64,000 bases of DNA. Source: Caenorhabditis elegans. Lineage: Eukaryota > Nematoda > Chromadorea > Rhabditida > Rhabditidae. The stretch is from contig NC_003283.11 in assembly GCF_000002985.6 (NCBI RefSeq), forward strand, positions 7,812,001 through 7,876,000, written 5' to 3'. The notes beneath the pieces were generated by a model. It was not told the DNA's origin and searched no databases. It was given only the letters and a program-made list of their open reading frames with translations. Within the stretch, counting starts at the first letter, position 1; every line of letters begins with the position of its first letter. This document shows, piece by piece, positions 48,786 to 62,175 of the stretch. The position numbers and the translations under genes were made by a program.

Positions 48786-49688
48786 TCAAATACAAATATT
48801 ATAATTGCAACCTGTCGGACAACAACTTTGCTGAGGTGTCGTGTGACAGTCAGAATCCTTGTCACACCAGCTGACCGGCTCAGAGACGATACATCGGAAG
48901 TTGAGATGAGTGACTGGTGGACATTGCCGACGCGTTGGAGCACAACACTCACGATATCGAGTCATGTCGATGCAGCGCTGAAACTCAGGAAACTATGTGG
49001 AATTTAGGTGGATCACCCAACCAGCTGCCCTTCACCGCACTGATAATTTGGAGTGCAGTACATGTAATGGGCAGAGCATTGCTGCATTTGCATCACAATC
49101 AATGAATTTGCAAAGGGCCTGGAGATTGGCTTGGCTGAAAGAGTTGATATTATTTCTATTGATATAATACCCTAAATTTACGAAAATTATGCTAAATTAG
49201 GATTTTAGTTATAATCCTCGTCACATCTGATCTCTGAAAACTTAAAAATATCCTTTTTGGTAGTGTGGCACCAAATTCGTGCTGTAACAGAGACCAAAAA
49301 CACTACTTTTTCGACATTTCCTCTCCTTGCAGCGAAAAATAAAATTTTTTGAAAATCTGTGTTTTCTCATACCCGGAAAAAACCAACAAAAACGGCCTTG
49401 TTCCAAAGGCGGTGAGTATTTCTATTTTATGAAAGTGGCCGAGATTTCTCTTTTTCTACGCCAAGTAGTTAATTCTTCGCGGCAAGACCCATCAATTTTC
49501 TAACCTCTAATCTCTTTTTCAACATGAATATCCACGTCATCATAGAATTTGCACTCGGGCTTATAGATTTGGAGCCTTTGAAAGTATATGCACCAGTCTA
49601 TATGGGTGTTGGGAAACGAATAGGCAGTAGTTTTTTGGACCAATTGTAGAATAGACAGTAGTAATAGGGAAGAATATAAGAATTTCAT
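48786..49688 (-). CDS. Secreted Cys-rich protein with WAP-like C-terminus
   Basis: Exons (5'->3') 49505-49688, 49022-49134 and 48786-48977 give 162 residues. It has a signal peptide (MKFLYSSLLLLSILQLVQKTTA) and no later membrane segment. Cys motifs include CSAHYMYCTPNYQCGEGQ, ECCAPTRRQCPP and a final WCDKDSDCHTTPQQSCCPTG, which has the DxDC...CC..GC look of a four-disulfide-core (WAP) domain. WAP proteins are often protease inhibitors or antimicrobial, but the match is partial and no activity is claimed. The exon-2 donor is GTTGGG, chosen because it restores phase; the commoner-looking GTGAAG a few bases earlier would break the frame. Confidence 0.72.
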
Positions 49689-50337
49689 AATTCAGATTTC
49701 AATAAAAAATAAATTTAATTGAGAAAAAAAACGGTTGATATTCTTTTGTTTAAGCAGACAAGTATGCGGAAGTGAATCTTGAGCACCTCGTAAATCACGG
49801 GAGGCGTACTTGTACAGAAGAGAGATAAGGGATTAAGAGGCGCAAGCTTTGCCACTTTGAAGTTAAAAAATAAAGAAAGAGACATGCAAATTGGTGGACA
49901 AATAGCGGAAGGTTAGCGGGAGGTGGGAGGGGGGACAGGTGCATGTAACACAATGGATTTTACAATAGGAATATTGAAAATACGCATATGGGAAATCGGA
50001 ACAGATATGAAGGTGTCAATATTTGAGGTCAACTGTCTGGTTTTTCCCCGATTTTTGAATTTTTTGAAAAAAAGTGCATAATTCACAGATTGAAATTGGA
50101 AATTGGTCGAGAAAAGAATAAGGAGTGTTATGAATTGATGGTGGCAACAAAACACAAATTCTACATTTGTACCAAAATGCCCACTAAAATGGGCATATTC
50201 GCACACATTCCACACAAATTGCATACATATTCCACAATGGGGAATATTTTGAATATTTAGATTAATAAAGATGAAATAATTGAGTTTTATTTGTAATTAA
50301 AATATTTTTCTGTTTATCATTAATTGAAAATGTTGAA
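49689..50337. other. Intergenic spacer, nothing recognised
   Basis: About 650 bp of AT-rich DNA between two minus-strand genes. A minus-strand open frame at 49913-50224 lacks splice or protein features. Confidence 0.4.
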
Positions 50338-51248
50338 TTACTTTTTAATAGACGAATCATCAAAGAACTTGATCCCTGCATTATCAGGCAATCCTACATA
50401 ACCTTTCAACGTTGTCGTTTTACCAATTGCAACATTTCTCGCTACTGGAACACGCATACTGGAATACGATGACGATTCCAATTGGAAGAATATATTGGTG
50501 CCCGGTTGGAAGTTAACAATTGAATTGTTGTTAAGCGATAAAGGATACACATTGATAACATCCAAAAGTTCAGTTATGTATATCCATCCGTATAAATCTT
50601 GCGATCTTCCATTCACCAAAAGCTGGTCGCCATCTTGTATAGGAATGAATGGAGTTAAGGATCCCGTAACAGTACGAGTTGTGAGCGTAGTTCCACTGAA
50701 AATTACTAAATATTTAGTTCAAAGGTTTTCTGTTACTACTTTTTGGTTGCAACAACTCTGAGAAATTTTAGTTTTCACCAAAATTTTTCGATTTTGTACA
50801 GAATTGCACAATATATTTTGGAATAGCAAGAAATTGTTCAGTGAATGTCAAATCTGACAAAAAAAAATTTTTTTAAAAGGTGCCTATCAATTTTTAAAAA
50901 TGTTCTAATATTTTGTTGGAAAGTTTCAATAATTTCACTACATTTACTATTTCTTTTTTAGGCCTATTTTGGGTATTCAAAATATTAACCACACGACCTT
51001 CAATACAGGAAAACTGTCAAATTTTTTTTAAATTATGAACAATTAACTCACTTTACATTTTGTCCTCCATTCCTTGTAGTTAATATAAGACTTCCCAACG
51101 CTTCTTGAGAACTATTCGAAATAATATAAATCTTCGAATTTCTTCCTACTATATATCCTAGTGTGTTGCTCGTTGCAACGTCTAGAGTATCCAATATAAA
51201 CCCACTAGAAGCTGATATAAAGAAAAATAATAGAAATATATTTTTCAT
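50338..51248 (-). CDS. Small secreted protein, family not recognised
   Basis: Two exons, 51052-51248 and 50338-50695, give 184 residues. It starts with a clear signal peptide (MKNIFLLFFFISASSG); the rest is beta-rich, Ser/Thr/Asn-rich and almost free of Cys (GYIVGRNSKIYIISNSSQEA, DLYGWIYITELLDVINVYPL, GTNIFFQLESSSYSSMRVPV). There is no transmembrane segment or GPI tail. A CUB-like or fungus-induced-type secreted protein is possible, but I see no decisive motif. The start was set at the ATG because the longer frame begins with TTG. It lies 348 bp downstream of the four-helix membrane protein on the same strand. Confidence 0.75.
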
Positions 51249-51595
51249 TTTTTCCAAATGACTAAATGACCAACTTCAAGACATTTTATATGCTTAAAAT
51301 CACGTCACAGAACTATAATCATGTTGATTTTTGATAGAAAATGATAAGAAATGCGACCAAAATGTGTATTTTCTCCGTTTGTCCTCTGAATGAGTCAAAT
51401 TCACGTAAAACTTGGCATTTGTCACAGTGTGTCAGACACAAGGCACATATGTATTTACCGGACTTTTCAAGACTTTATTATTATTGAGATCAAACCAGAT
51501 TACAGAAGACGGGAGAAAGGTACCAACAAATATCAGAATATTGCAAAAAAAAATTAAAAATTTCAAAACGCAAACTTCAAACTAGGAGAGCTAAT

Positions 51596-52734
51596 TCAAA
51601 CTTTGAAATCATGTTCCATAACCGGTAGCATTTGTTCGGTGACTTGTTTGACAGCCCATTGAAGGAAGAGAAGTACTCCCGACAGGCTGAAACATATGAA
51701 ATAGTCCAGGCCTTCCATTAGAGAATGTGATGTTTGAAGGAAGAACAATGGGACGTAGAGTACTCCGAATAGAGCAGTAAGTCCATTGATGAGCTGAAAC
51801 AGTAAATAATCGAAAAGTTAGTAAATATGTTCAAGGAATGGAAGTAAACCGGAATTATCCGAGTATGGGCGTTTTATAGTTTTTTCTCTTTTTTTGACTT
51901 CGTTTTTCATCCTATTAAAATATCATCGGTTTTTTCGAGTTCCAGAAAAAATATTTAAAAAATCATCCGAAATCCGAACACAAAATCCGAAGGCTACTCC
52001 AAGGTAAGTTAACCCTACTCGGCAAATCTCTCGTCCTGGAGCGCGGACGGGGCGCGACTAGATCACGGGTTCGCGCTCCAGTCACCCTTTTTTTCGCGCT
52101 TCTTACGCGCCACGTCCGCGCTTCAGGAGGAGCGATTTGCGGAGTACCTTTTATGCATTCAGACTGGTACTTAAAAATTAATCGATTTTTTTAAAAAGTG
52201 TCATAAACTTTTTCTACGTCTTTTTCTGACACAATGTTGAACCGTACTAGATTGTTGTAAACACGGTCTTCAAATTTGATTTTCGCGAAAAAATTTGAAT
52301 AATTTTTTTCTAACTTTTTTCTTTTTAAAATCTTACCACACTTAGCAAATAACCATGAAGCACAACTTCATAAGTGGATCCTATTTTTCGTTTGAAGAGG
52401 CAAAATACTGAAAACAAAAGAGCTGATATGGAGCAAGACACGTGGATCCAGAAGAGTATACGCACAATCACACTATCCCCTTCGATTTTGACGCGGTACA
52501 GAATTCTGGAATTTTTTTTTGAACTTTAATGGATTGCGATTCAAAAGAAAACGTAGCTTAATCTCCAGTTAAAGCTGATTTTCATTGCAAAATGTATTTA
52601 GAAAAAACTCACGCTAATAAGGCGGAGAGTATTGTCTGTAGAACCGCCATGATTACTGTAGATGCATAGAGTGAGAATGAGCACATATAAGCGCTCGGCT
52701 GTTTTTGAACGACAATCGAATTGGCCGCCATCAT
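51596..52734 (-). CDS. Four-transmembrane protein, unknown family
   Basis: Exons (5'->3') 52613-52734, 52337-52505 and 51596-51793 give 162 residues. Four hydrophobic helices: around MCSFSLYASTVIMAVLQTIL (residue 18), ILFWIHVSCSISALLFSVF (about 57), INGLTALFGVLYVPLFFLQ (about 100) and YFICFSLSGVLLFLQWAV (about 127), with short loops and a short C-terminal tail (VTEQMLPVMEHDFKV). No signal peptide is needed. The layout resembles small tetraspan proteins but lacks tetraspanin CCG or claudin motifs. Intron 2 (51794-52336) contains a GC-rich palindrome. Two adjacent Met codons at 52729-52734; the first was taken. Confidence 0.8.
52001..52150. mobile_element. GC-rich palindromic repeat within an intron
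   Basis: Ends AAGGTAAGTTAACCCTACTC and GCGGAGTACCTT are partly inverted, with CAAATCTCTCGTCCTGGAGC matching the reverse of the right arm (GCTTCAGGAGGAGCGATTTG) and CGCGGAC/GTCCGCG inside. Much richer in G and C than the host intron; a known style of worm repeat. Confidence 0.65.
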
Positions 52735-55700
52735 CTCATTCTTCGACCTCCCGTTTTATTTCTGAAAATATATGACACTTTTTAAATGAATTGACAGAAA
52801 TCTGATGCTAACTACATTTTAACTTGTAGGAGTGGTTCAAATGATTCATAAAGGGAATACAATTTCTGAATGATCAAAGAAGAAAGAAAAAAAATATTGG
52901 TGAATGTATAATTTTTTAGGGGTAAAGTAAATAAATAAACACAAGGCCGAAGATTAGCAAGAGTTTGGGGATAACCCCCGTGAAGAAAAATATGAAAAAA
53001 AATGGTTTGAAAGAATTAAAAAAATCCTTTCAAATTTGAGATTCAAATTTTGTTCATCTGTTCTGTTCGAACATTGAGCAGAAGAAGCTTTTACCAATAA
53101 ATCCAAAATTTGTTAAGAGAATATAGTTTAAGGATATCACCCAGTTCAAAATAGTAGTTCAAAAACTCGAGTCTTAATTTTTTCAGTATTCGAATTTTTA
53201 CAGTACATTGATCGTTTCGTTATTTGATCGCTTTTTGATAAAACAAAAAATAGATAATGAAGCTGCCAAGTTTAAAAAAATCGGGGCTAAGGCTAATGGA
53301 GCATACACGGTATATCACTACCTGGATATTAGTTTTAGACTTCATCAGATATTTAGTCAGAAAAGTACGTCAAGAAGTCGGATACGAAATGTATAAATTT
53401 CTTAAAACTTAAAACTTCGAGATATCCAGACTGTGGCTCTCAAGCTTCAGTGCTTGGAGAAATAGTTTAATAGTCAGAATATGTTTTAAATTTCTTAATT
53501 TTTCTGAAGAAGTCGTAAAAGTATAAATGTTGCTAGATCAAACACTCTAGAAAACCTTCACCACTTGAGAATACTCCAGTCTCAAATTTTCCCTCGACGC
53601 GGAAGTGTAGAAGGGCGCGAGATTCAGAAGTAGGTGAAAATTAGACGGAAAACTCTCTCAAAATTGAAATCAATGAATAGGACAACTGAGACAATGTGCA
53701 GGTGTATGTGTATGCACATGGCACCCACGTACACGCATACATCTTATGTTAGAGAAGTACGTGTGCTCCGCTCATCATGTCTTCTCCTTCTCCTACATCT
53801 ACATTTTTTGCTCCGTGAGCCACGCCGGGAAAAACGACGACGACGACGGCGACGGGGGACGACTACTCGACTCTAATTGGCCCTAAACGCAAGTAAATTT
53901 TTAGGCAATGTATGTTTGCGAGAGTTGAGAGCCCCACCGCCACGAGGAGAAGTGGGGGAAGATTCCGAAGAGATTCCCCCTCCTCCTTCTGATCACCTCG
54001 TCTTTCCTTTTTTGTTCCATTTCCGTGAAAAAGCTGTGGAAGGGAGGAGAAGAACTTACCGGCTAAATGGAAAAAAAGGAACTCTAACTTATTCTGACTC
54101 TACGGAAATAGGAAGCCTACTTGTCAATTAGACCGCCCTCGCACAGATTTCTTTTTTTTTGTAGATACAAATATAAAAACTAACTGCGTGTGATGCAGCA
54201 GATATCTTGAATTGGAAAGTGTCAGTGCTCAGAGGGAATAGCCAATCATTGACAGAAATTTGACTACTTCAGAAGGAATCAACTAGAACATTTGACGCCT
54301 GAAACCTAACAAGAAAAATCTATAATTTGGAGATCCCTAGATTGATGCCAACTTTATTAAAAACTAAGTATACTTATATATATACGATTTTTTTAAAAAT
54401 AAACCTGATTGTCTGAATTTCTACAAGATTGCGACCAAATTTTCCGTATTTCCAAAATCTAATATTAGGGGTTTCTACTAAAATTCAACGAGAACTCTTA
54501 ACATTATGGTTATTTTAACACATGGTTCACCGCCGGCTCAAACTTCATTCTTAGTCCTCTGATTTTTGGTAAATCGACGCCTACGTCTCAACAATTAGTT
54601 TGTGCAGAAAATAAGTAAAAAGAGTTGTGCTCCATCTTGCACACATACACATCGCCTGTAATGAAGAGGTTCGGAGTCAGATGACTAGGCGTAGAAATGT
54701 GCGAAATTCACGGATAACAGAGATTTTTGATGTTTCATCAGACTTACACGTTTTGGAAGTATGAATTGGGTCTAGACAACGGAGTGGCAGATGTTCGGAA
54801 AATTTTGCAGAAAAGAGAACCTAAGAGCGTTGATGGTTTGGTGACTAACGAACTTAAAAGAAAATTGGTCATTGAAAATTTTAAAATTTTAAATTTTGCT
54901 TGCAGTTCATCTTTCTCTATTAACAAAAATTATTTTGTAGCTTTTCTCAATTTCAGGCAATTAAAACATTTCAATTTATTCTTCTATTATGGAAGTTTAT
55001 CTCTAATTGAAACTCTCCAATTTTGATCAAAGAACAAACGTTCTCGTTGTTTGAAAAAAAAAACAGTTCTTTTTTGAAACTCGCGCGCAAATTATTAACC
55101 AATCATCCTCGTTTGCGCGCAAAATTGTAGAAAAAATCATTTAAATTTATCAAAAATAGTTTACCATTCTGATGAGTTTTTCATATACAAAAATGCCCTG
55201 GCAATTGTTGTTTTCTCTGAAATAGCACATAATAATTGAACTCTACCCACATAAAGTTCGTTCTGAAAAACACCTTACAATTATTGTGATTGAGAGCCAC
55301 CCCAAGAGGGATTAGAAAAACGGATGTAATCTGTATACCTTCGAGATTCGTTTATTTCCTTGTATAACCAATAGCAGGAAAATTACAGCTTTTTCTAAGT
55401 AAGCGGTGAAACTAGAGAGATTCTATAGAATATGGGCGTTAATAATTGTATGTTAAAGTTTTAGAATAACACAAGTCCAGAGTAAGGGCAAGAAAAGTAA
55501 TGAGCAACGGAAACCAGCATGCAAGACACCCGAATTCCGGTTCTCTTCTGAAACTAAAAGTTGCGTGTACTAAACCTTAAACCAGCAGCTGGCTAGTCTC
55601 AAGAAATAATAGAAAAAAGGAAGGAATGAAGATATGGGAATAATACAAATTGAAAATGTTGTGTGAGCTCCGAATAATTTTCAATATCAAAAATTTATGA

Positions 55701-56798
55701 ATTGTGTGGACGGCTGTGTGTGCGTGTGCGTATGCGTCGGCAAGAAAAAGAAGCGACCGAATAAGAAAATGGTTGATTCAGTGAACAAAAAAAGAGAGAA
55801 AGATATCCAAACAAAATTATTCAAAACTATTATCAATCGGTAGGTATTGCTCTAGAGCACACCTTTCTGGACACTCAGCAGACATGCGTAGAGAGGGATT
55901 ATGTGGTACATATAGTGGATGGAGGAACAGATATTTATAAATACTTATGGAAAAGAGGATGAAGATAGGATGAGGTAGATGAATTGAGAAGATTTTAAAA
56001 TGATAATGGATATTGAATTTGAATAAGGAGATTCTAAATTATCCGAAGAACACAAACTATATCAAGACTACAAAATAATCTAGACGAGTCCCAGTTTTGC
56101 AAGGTAAGGATTAATCTTAAAAGGATCTTTTAAATATTTATTTCAATGCTCCTATAAATTTTAAAAAGTAGGTGCATTCTAATATGTACAGTGATTAGGA
56201 GATATGTGACGTTACGTGAGGTCTCGATAAAGTACGGTATTCGAGCTAAATTTCAAACATTGTCAAGGTAGATTCGGTACACAGCCACCATAAATGTTCC
56301 ACTAAAAATGTGTTGTCCTTCTCCTTTGGAACACAAATCTAGCTGCTGAACTTTTTCACTTCACTACATGTCAATGGGATTGATATGCATCTAGGACATT
56401 TTTTTGGTTATCAATAGTCCGCATAGCTTGCGTAACCAATACAACCGATTGTCCAAAAAAATTTGAACACTACAAAACGTATTTATTATTCGGATACCCG
56501 TTGCATTTCAATACACAAGTTGATACTTGCTGCCCCTCGGGGCTCTCAGACACTCATTGACTGAAAACAGACGATTGCTCGTCGTCGTAGTCTGAAGGCT
56601 CGGAGAGCTGAGGAAGATATGAGGACATAATGAATTGATGTGTGAGAATGAGAAAATGAAAAAGGAAAAATGAGAAAAAAAAGATGATGAAGAATGTACA
56701 AATGAATAATCAAGTAGCAATGACGAGAAAAGAACCAGGTCCTTTTGGCAGGCAATTTTCGAAATTTTCAGATCAAATTTGTCGCCATTGCTTCTGGA
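52735..56798. other. 4 kb intergenic region
   Basis: No supported gene. It contains a block richer in G and C at 53.75-54.05 kb with CGACGACGACGG-type repeats, a (GT/GC)n-like GTGTGTGCGTGTGCGTATGC stretch near 55715, and long AT-rich runs. Open frames at 53634-54131 and 54727-55026 (plus) and 56508-56755 (minus) lack splice context. Confidence 0.45.
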
Positions 56799-58714
56799 TT
56801 AATAATGGATGACGCTTTGACAATGGTGCTCAATACAAGTGCAAACAGATTGGTTTGGGATGGCGTATAGAAATAGAGCCGGTGAGACGATGTGATGAAG
56901 TTCTGAGAGACGAGATGTGATCGAGGCGTTTGTAGTCGAGGCAAACCGAGGCCGCATATGGGGTTCCGATAGGCAATCGGAGACCAGTGTCCATCTGAAA
57001 GAGATAAAAGTTATTCGAGTTGTGAATGTTGCAAGGAAAATTAAAGGTACAGTAGAGACAATCGAGACTTTTTTCGGGAGGACGCCATCTAAAAACTGTG
57101 GAAGCACGTGGCTTTGGTAGCTTGATGTCACAGAAGTTGATTCCATAAGAATTACATTAGAAAGCTTGCGACGCTAAATGGATAAATCTGGTAACGGCTT
57201 CCTAATAGCAAGTTAAGTTTTTTCACAATAAATTTTTCAGAATTGAATAGATGCATTTTATAACTTACACATCGAGTGGGCACGTTGGTGGACAAGACAA
57301 GCCCCGATCCGGTAAACGGAAGCTTCTGAAATTTAACAATTTTTTCGTACAATTTTCTCTTTATTTATAAATTTACTTTTTGATTTCCTCCACCGACTTT
57401 CTAAAATGTGGCTGAGCCCCCAGTGTCAAGCATTCCCAGATAAATACTCCAAACATCCAAACATCGTTTTCAGGTCGATGTGGTGGAATTCGTTCAGCAC
57501 AGCACAGAATTTCAGGTGGCATGTAGGCAATTATTGGAGTAGAGTATTCTAATCCCATTGGTGCATCCCCAAAGTCACCCAATTTGACCTCACATTTTCG
57601 GAGATCCGGTTCCGTGACAAGAACATTTCGGGTGAAGATTCTACCATGGGTTAGCTCTTGTCCAAACTCATCCAGCTGACTGTGAATATACTTGAGTGCC
57701 TGAGAAACTTGATAAAGGATTGAGAGCATGTCCTTCAACTGGATTGGACTCCGTTCGGAATCATCCTTTTCCTGAAAATTAAAGATTTCCGATTAGAAGT
57801 TTTCTTTTTTCCGCCTACATACCCTGACTTTAAATTGAAAATAGTCGGCAAGAGTTCCTCCGGGTAGCCACTCCAAAGCTATCATCGGACGGAAAACTAC
57901 AACAGACAAAATTGCGTTATCATGTAACTTTTCACACTTCTTTTTCTCGAAAGAATACGAGTTTGAGCTCACCAGTAAAAGAGAGCTGTGAAACTGCGAG
58001 TAGGCGAATCAAATTAGGATGATCAAGTTTTGAAAGTCGAAGTGCATCCTCGAGTAGACTAATCGATTTTGATACTATTGGAAAGCTTATCTGGAATGTC
58101 GCACAATATTTTAAATTGGTTGAATTTGGGTTCTAATCTAGTTAAAATAACCTGGAAAAATCTTTATTTATTGTTTCTTTTTTGTTAAATTCTCTTACTC
58201 ACTTTTACAGCAGTTGTAACTTTTGCATTGAACCTGTTCCGGGTCTTTGGAAAAACTCCTCCTCGGAAAATGAATCCATCTGCCGTCTGACCTATTTGAA
58301 AATCGTCCACTTCGATGCTTTCTTCGTCGATTAAATAGTTTTTCAGTTCTGCAAAAAAAACAGAATGAGCTCGAACATCTTTAAAAAGTTCTTAAATTAT
58401 TGAAAATTACTTTGAGTACCAATCAGATTTTTTTTCAATGGAAAATTGTATTTTTTAAAAATTACCTCTTTCCAATTGTGTTAATCTCTTTTGGTATGGA
58501 TATATACTATCCGACATTGGCTGACACATCTTTTTTGATTCTTAAAAACTCTAATTAAATTGTTTTCATAATTATAAAACCAACTCTTGCAAAAATAAAA
58601 TATCGCAAGCAAATATAGTCCGGACATTGCGATGACTGTTGCATACGGGGTCATATAAGATGCTGAGCAATTGTCATTGAGCACACTTGGTGGTGGAGTG
58701 TGATCGAGCTCCAT
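56799..58714 (-). CDS. Membrane-anchored tyrosine-kinase-like protein, probable pseudokinase
   Basis: Eight exons (5'->3': 58585-58714, 58466-58540, 58203-58348, 57973-58090, 57823-57896, 57377-57771, 57269-57325, 56799-56994) give 396 residues. A short extracellular end (about 24 residues) precedes one membrane helix (ATVIAMSGLYLLAIFYF) and a KKSKK stop-transfer. Kinase domain from about residue 80: glycine loop IGQTADGFIFRGGV (degenerate), VTTAVK (beta-3 Lys kept), LLEDALRLSKLDHPNLIRLL (alpha-C Glu kept), MIALEWLPGGTLADYF, then catalytic loop HGRIFTRNVLV where HRD is expected, GDFGDAP (DFG kept), APE-like YMPPEIL and VWMFGVFIWECLTLGAQPHF. The tail reads LSEPHMRPRFAS. The short outside part recalls the worm KIN-15/16-type receptors; loss of the catalytic Asp argues for a scaffold role. 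Confidence 0.85.
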
Positions 58715-61308
58715 TCTGATTTTTCACAGTATAATTAGAAAACTAAAATGTGTACCGTGATCATATTGCGCCTCTCGAGAGAACAGGTTGTCGTTACATC
58801 GATTTTTGACATCTTCGCCGAAGAAGAAAGTTGTGAGAGATAATGAAGACATAGGTGAGACGCAGGATGTTAAATATTTTCGTAGAGGAAACAGTATTAA
58901 AACCAATAAAACACATTGTACATTGAATGAGAAGTATGCATATACTTGCAAACTTCTTTTAGAGCAGTTCCAAAGGCTTCAAAAGAAATGAAACAATCCA
59001 CTGCAAAAATTTCAGATCAAACTTCTAATGGGGCTAAATTTTGAAGTGATATATTCTTGTTAGTAAGCACTTTCAAATTCAAATCTAACGATAAAATGAA
59101 TATCTGGCGCCCTCTACGCCATTGCCTAGTAATTCTACCAATTCGTTTTGTTTCAGACAAACAAAACTAAAATATGGAATAGCTGATGGAAAATTTGTAT
59201 AAAGAATATGCTCCTGAAATCTTGGAAGATTTTATATCAATTTGTCTGAAAAAACGTAAAACAATAATATGGTCGCTTTGAAAAACAAAACTAACAAAAT
59301 CAGATAAATATATTGTACTTTCAGTTCATAGGGCCCCGATTAATAGCTTTTTCCAAAACGAAATTTCCAGTGCTTCAATTTTCAAATCTATCACATTAAT
59401 ACATATATGTTTTTTGAAACAATACTTAATATCTTCACTAATATCATATCTAAAGATACATTGCTTTATTCCTTTGTTTTATCTATATATTTTTCGTGTA
59501 GGAAACAAACATTTTATTAGTCGAATCCCTGCGGACTCCTATTTCTTAAAAAAGAAAAGAAGCACCACCTCCTTCTCAACGGAAAAAGTTCGCAAGAATG
59601 TTTTACACCATTTCCAATGAATTCTTTTCAAAAACTTATTTCAAACCTCGAGAGAATTATGAAGTCAATCCATCTCTTGCTCTTTGTCTCTCTAACTATT
59701 TTTGCTCAAAGTGAGAGTTGCCGCCATAGCTGCCCTAACTAATAAGCCACTTCGAGCGTGCACTAATTCAATAACTTCCGACATCTTTAATTTTGAAAAC
59801 TAAAAGAGTTGAAACACTTGTCGTTTTCCTGAGAATATTGTGATGACACGCTTCTTCATTTTCCGATGACTATAGTGTTTTATTTTTCTAATATGTTAAA
59901 ATTTGAGAAGAACCAGGTTTTCCCAATAATCTACAAACTATTTGAACTTGTCAACTTGGTAAACTTCTATTTTTCAAACAAAATCTTGCGTTATTCTGTT
60001 TCCTAAAAAAACAGAAGAAAACAAATCAACAGTAAAAAAAATTTAAGAAAACCAAAAACCCGTGTTTTTTTACACATTTTTTTTCAAATTTTTGTATATT
60101 CCTGTTGATCGCAAGAGACGTTCAGATTATTCTAATCATCAATCACAACTCAGCGTCTGATCCGAAACAACTCCTTCATTTCCCAGCGGTCTTTCATTGA
60201 AACCGAATACCAACACGTTGTGGAGGTTGTAGAGGACCTACTACATGTCCACCGTCCGCTCTTACGAATATCAGTTTTCAACTTCTCTGTCACATTGTAA
60301 CACCTGCCCAACAAGTTACAAGATAACATGTCAGTTTGGAAATGTTAAAATTGTGTGTTTTTATATCTTTAAAACAATTTTTCCGACTGATGCGCACTAT
60401 TAGAAATTCACAAGATGTACCAAGAGAGGGGAAGAGCATAATCTTCTAATGGATGTGTGATTCAAACATTGCGTTTCCCTTTTCTTCCCACCGTTTCTGA
60501 TATTCGTCTTCCGATTCTCTTTTCATTTTGGATGCTAAACTACTTTTGAAAAACATAACCTAATGTAGACAAAAAAACCAAGATTTATGCGAGACTATTT
60601 TCAGTTTTTGATCTATCTATATCTTAGTTTAATCTTCATTTTATGCTTTTTACAGCATGTTAAAATTTAACAGTGCTAATAGTAAGGGCTGAGTCATGCC
60701 TAATCTTGAGAAAAAGCTTACGTTCAAGACTACTAGAATTTACTGATATACGTGCTCTAGGCTCGAGGAGTTCATTTTAATTTCCTACATACAGCCTCAA
60801 CTAAACTCTCATTGTAGGTATAACACTGCCTACCTACATGCCTTCAAGACTACTTTCACCTACCTCGTGCCTCACGTCTGCTTTCAGAGAAGACTTCAAT
60901 CTTTTTTTCATTTTTAATTGAAATTGTATGTTAAGCACATAAATCAAAATACCTGTAAAGGTTAATACGATTTCGATTTCACGCTAAATTTAAAAATGAT
61001 TGAGAGTCATAGGCATCCACGCTCGAAGCTGTTTTACTACATCAAATCACTCTTTTTGATGCTCAAAATCTCTCAGAAGCTTCGAAAGTTTCAATTTCAT
61101 TTCTTTTCCACCTTCCTAAACGAATTCGACTGTGAGTTGAGCCAAAATTCGAAAATCAAAGCGTGGCGCAATCGAATTATGGTAGTGTGTGCACGGCGAC
61201 AAGTCTCTTTCTTCGGGAATCCGTCGCTCACTTTTTTGTTCATCGCATCGCCAGCTTGTGTGCGTGTATGTCTCTGTGTGTGTCGCACACCACTCGCTTC
61301 CCCCTTTT

Positions 61309-61340
61309 TCAGCTCCCGGAGCCGTTGAGCAGGGTGTGAC
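61309..61340 (+). other. Candidate noncoding first exon
   Basis: A GC-richer, CT-rich promoter-like block leads to TTTTTCAG and then a donor GTAAGTTCG at 61341. It could splice to the acceptor at 63762. Position and motif only. Confidence 0.3.
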
Positions 61341-62175
61341 GAGTAAGTTCGAAATGTTTGAAATGTTTACCCCTGAAATATTGGCAGCCTATTCCTCCGA
61401 GATTTTTCTTCTCCGCATAATCTAAACCAGCCCATCATTTTTTGAAATATCGCAATAAAACTTTTTTTCGAAGTATCTAAAAGTTAGAATAAATTTAGCA
61501 CTGAATCTAAACCGAGATAGAGTTAAACAAGACTGTCGCCAACTTCGCTAAAAGTTAATCATAAAAAATTCAAGTGTTGCAGTTAGTAGGCAATCCTGTA
61601 GGCACAAGGTAGGCGTACGTTGTCGCTGAAAAAAAAGTATTTGAGCCAGTCCTACAAATGATAATTCTCTTGTTTTTTTCTATCTAAATAATGTGAACGT
61701 TTTTTCTGATTGTGAGCCATTCTTTTTGTTATTACTATTTATGCAAAAATTCGTATCAAAACCCAAAAATCCTTTCAAAACAAGCTAATTATCTTCCCAA
61801 ATGGCTCTCTAATGATAGTATGTCTCGCACTTCACACATGATATTTCACCAGCTGATTTCTAGTGACTTCCTTTTCGTTTACTCGAAGACCTGCTTTTCG
61901 TATTCGTACTATTATCTTGAGTTTTAGTTTGAATTTAGAAATATTTTGATAAAATTAGCATCGATATTGAAACAAATTTTTGTTGTTTTTTTTAAACAGG
62001 GAATATAAAATACATTTTAATCTTCATTTAAATATATTATTGGAAGCTTGAATTCTTGAATCCCATCATGGAAATTTCAGTAAATTTCATAGTTAATTTT
62101 GCAGCAGATGTTTTTAGGTCCTATGTTCTGATCTACCCACCTACTAGATCGCCTTCATTATGCTTACGCGTTTAC

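Noticed and set aside
53634..54131. Plus-strand frames rich in Arg/Lys
   Set aside because: Driven by CGACGACGACGG and GAGAAG simple repeats; no splice or start context.
58748..58991. Short plus-strand frames (31 and 67 codons) just upstream of the kinase-like gene
   Set aside because: They overlap in different phases, the longer lacks an ATG and no intron of workable size joins them.
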